From an uncultured Methanobrevibacter sp. (lineage in GTDB: Archaea > Methanobacteriota > Methanobacteria > Methanobacteriales > Methanobacteriaceae): a DNA stretch of 64,000 bases. The stretch's first letter is position 1. Every line of letters starts with the position of its first letter. The notes under the pieces were generated by a model. That model had not been told where the DNA came from. It saw only the letters and a list, made by a program, of their open reading frames with translations, and searched no databases. Below are positions 62,348-64,000 of the stretch, in pieces. The position numbers and the translations under genes are program-made. The stretch is taken from assembly GCF_934746965.1 (NCBI RefSeq), contig NZ_CAKVFS010000001.1, positions 62,001 through 126,000 of the forward strand. Reading direction: 5' to 3'.

Positions 62348-63142
62348 ATGGTAAGAAAAAGTCAAGAATGGCCTGATGAAGGAGAACTTATTATTGGGAC
62401 TGTTTATAAAGTTCTTAACTATGGGGCTTTCGCAAAATTAGAAGAATACCATGGTAAAGAAGCTTTTATTCATATTTCTGAGGTATCTTCTGGTTGGGTA
62501 AAAAATATTAGAGACCATGTAAGAGAAAATCAAAAAATAGTTTGTCGTGTTCTTAGAGTAAATCCTAAAAAAGGACATGTTGATGCTTCTTTAAAAAGAA
62601 TTAGGGAAGACCAAAGAACTAAAAAAATCCAGCATTGGAAGATTGAACAGAAAGCTGAAAAATTCTTAGAATTATCTGCTAAATCATTAAATAAATCATT
62701 AAATGATGCTTATGATGAAGTAGGTTATGAACTTATGGATATTTTTGGTGATGTTTACGGTGCTTTTGAAACAGCAGCTGATGATGGTGCAAAATCTCTT
62801 ACTGATGAAGGTATTTCTCAAGAGTGGGCTGATGCTATAACTGAAATAGCTAGTAAAAATATTACTCCTCCTGAAGTTCATATTAGTGGTTATGTTGATA
62901 TTGAAACTTTTGTCCCAAATGGTGTTGACGTTATTATTGAAGCTCTTAAAGCAGCTGAAGATAACGGTGATGCTGAGGAAGAAATTAAGGTTCAGTGTGT
63001 TGGTGCACCAAGATATAGAATAACTGTTAGATCTACTGATTACATTTTAGCTGAAAAAGCTCTTAAAGCAGCAGCTGATAGATGTATTGAGGTAGTTGAA
63101 GCTTCTGAAGGAAATGGTTCTTTCTTAAGAGAGTTAGATTAG
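62348..63142 (+). CDS. translation initiation factor aIF2 alpha subunit
   Basis: A 264-residue alpha subunit of archaeal initiation factor 2, which helps the gamma subunit hold Met-tRNA. An N-terminal S1 domain (about 10-85; GTVYKVLNYGAFAKLEEY, AFIHISEVSSGWVKNI) is followed by the helical middle domain and the C-terminal alpha-beta domain. GGTGAT precedes the ATG. It follows S27e by 79 bases and precedes nop10. Confidence 0.94.
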   Translation: MVRKSQEWPDEGELIIGTVYKVLNYGAFAKLEEYHGKEAFIHISEVSSGWVKNIRDHVRENQKIVCRVLRVNPKKGHVDASLKRIREDQRTKKIQHWKIEQKAEKFLELSAKSLNKSLNDAYDEVGYELMDIFGDVYGAFETAADDGAKSLTDEGISQEWADAITEIASKNITPPEVHISGYVDIETFVPNGVDVIIEALKAAEDNGDAEEEIKVQCVGAPRYRITVRSTDYILAEKALKAAADRCIEVVEASEGNGSFLRELD

Positions 63143-63148
63143 ATTTCT

Positions 63149-63322
63149 ATGAATATGAAAATGAATAAATGTCCAAAATGTGGAATTTATACTATGGAGG
63201 ATGCTTGTCCTAATTGTGGTGGCGAGTTAAAGGTTATTTATCCTCCTAAATTTTCTATTGAGGATAAATATGGGAAATATCGCCGTATATTAAAAAAAGA
63301 AGCTATGAATAAAAAAGGGTGA
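63149..63322 (+). CDS. nop10: H/ACA RNP protein Nop10
   Basis: A 57-residue protein starting at ATG 63149 (in-frame ATGs at 63155 and 63161 are alternatives; MNKCPKCG is the conserved core). Two CxxC pairs in CPKC and CPNC bind zinc, and the family signature PPKFSIEDKYGKYRRILKK follows. Nop10 joins Cbf5, Gar1 and L7Ae in guide-RNA-directed pseudouridylation. It begins 6 bases after aIF2-alpha, the usual archaeal neighbour. Confidence 0.93.
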   Translation: MNMKMNKCPKCGIYTMEDACPNCGGELKVIYPPKFSIEDKYGKYRRILKKEAMNKKG

Positions 63323-63326
63323 TTAG

Positions 63327-64000
63327 ATGGAAATCACAGAAATTACTACTTTGGAAGATGTTAATTTAACTAATCCTATTTTTATAGAAGCATTACCTGG
63401 TATTGGTCATGTAGGTAAACTAGCTGCTGATCACATGATTGATGAGTTAAATGCTACTAAATTTGCTGAAATTTATTCTCCAAGTTTCCCTCCACAGGTT
63501 TTTGTTGGGGAAGATGGAATAATTGAAAACATGATTAATGAATTATATTATGTTAAAGATGTTGGAGAAGATAATTTAGACCTTATTATTCTTGTTGGAA
63601 ATACTCAAGCATTATCTCCAGAAGGACAATATTGTATGTGTCAAGACATTTTAAACTTTGTTAAAGATAAAGGTGTTTCTAAAATTTTCACATTAGGTGG
63701 AATGGCTACTGGTCAACCTGTTGAAGAAGCTAAGGTTTTTGGTGCTGCTACCAGTGAAGAAAATATTGAACTTTTAAAAGAAGCAGAAGTTGAAATCAGA
63801 TCTAATGATGGGGGTATTGTTGGAGCTTCTGGATTGTTTTTAGGATTAGGAGTTCGTCAGGAAATGAATGGTATTTGTTTAATGGGTCAAACTCCGGGTT
63901 ATTTCATCGATGCAGAATCAGCTGAAGCTATTTTAAATAAATTAGCTATTTTACTTAATTTTGAAATTGACACAGATAAATTAGAAGAAAGGGCTGAAGA
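63327..64000 (+). CDS. PAC2-family protein (cut by window edge)
   Basis: Open from ATG 63327 to the window end, about 224 codons (MEITEITTLEDVNLTNPIFI...). It shows the PAC2 pattern: EALPGIGHVGKLAADHMID, FAEIYSPSFPPQVFV, LGGMATGQP and GASGLFLGLG. Archaeal PAC2 proteins are relatives of proteasome assembly chaperones; their role here is not established. It starts 4 bases after nop10 and completes the operon with aIF2-alpha and nop10, a common archaeal arrangement. The 3' end is missing. Confidence 0.85.
   Translation, partial: MEITEITTLEDVNLTNPIFIEALPGIGHVGKLAADHMIDELNATKFAEIYSPSFPPQVFVGEDGIIENMINELYYVKDVGEDNLDLIILVGNTQALSPEGQYCMCQDILNFVKDKGVSKIFTLGGMATGQPVEEAKVFGAATSEENIELLKEAEVEIRSNDGGIVGASGLFLGLGVRQEMNGICLMGQTPGYFIDAESAEAILNKLAILLNFEIDTDKLEERAE

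Overview
The window comes from a low-GC methanogenic archaeon of the order Methanobacteriales, most likely a gut-type Methanobrevibacter close to M. smithii. The evidence is: an archaeal replication set (RFC large and small subunits, PCNA, Gins51); archaeal ribosomal and translation genes (L44e, S27e, aIF2-alpha, Nop10); the F430-pathway reductase subunit CfbD; AGGTGA-type ribosome binding sites; and very large secreted adhesin-like proteins (ALPs), one of which carries pseudomurein-binding-like repeats. I had no database access, so all names rest on motif recognition.

Layout. 0-6 kb: aroE, an unknown gene, rfcL-rfcS, htpX, trmI. 6.2-8.2 kb: an ALP whose start is put out of frame by a short A-run. 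8.4-13.2 kb: leuS-nadE and a Get3/ArsA ATPase. 13.2-16.6 kb: an ALP followed by a small two-helix membrane gene. 16.7-20.4 kb: cbiE, a membrane phosphodiesterase and a metallophosphoesterase. 20.5-27.2 kb: YchF-type GTPase, small proteins, cfbD-hisH-PurM-like operon, a pilin-like protein. 27.3-28.5 kb: Rpn/PD-(D/E)XK protein with a duplicated tail. 28.6-33.4 kb: tRNA-Arg, truD, padR with a divergent exporter permease, the phosphomevalonate dehydratase small subunit, an amidohydrolase. 33.5-36.4 kb: a secretion-less ALP C-terminal module with a tandemly duplicated pair of small membrane genes. 36.5-43.6 kb: copA, purB, an Xre regulator and membrane proteins. 43.6-50.1 kb: a complete tryptophan operon trpE-G-D-C-(F-B fusion)-A preceded by TGTACA-like boxes. 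50.4-59.4 kb: a 2406-residue ALP followed by two tandem paralogous membrane genes. 59.9-64 kb: pcn, gins51, rpl44e, rps27e, aIF2-alpha, nop10 and a PAC2-family gene.

The most interesting pattern is repeated three times. A long ALP, or its detached C-terminal part, ends in a shared trailing module with a glycine-rich hydrophobic stretch. It is followed on the same strand by one or more small membrane-protein genes, in two of the three loci with overlapping stop and start codons and with tandem duplication of the membrane genes. This is the layout expected of polymorphic toxin-immunity loci, here on archaeal surface proteins. The toxin and immunity roles are inference only. Other points: the trpF-trpB fusion keeps a strong internal ribosome binding site; the transglutaminase-like domain of the giant ALP has Tyr at the catalytic Cys position; HtpX carries an EF-hand-like loop; and RfcL has a 42-bp tandem repeat before its PCNA-binding tail.
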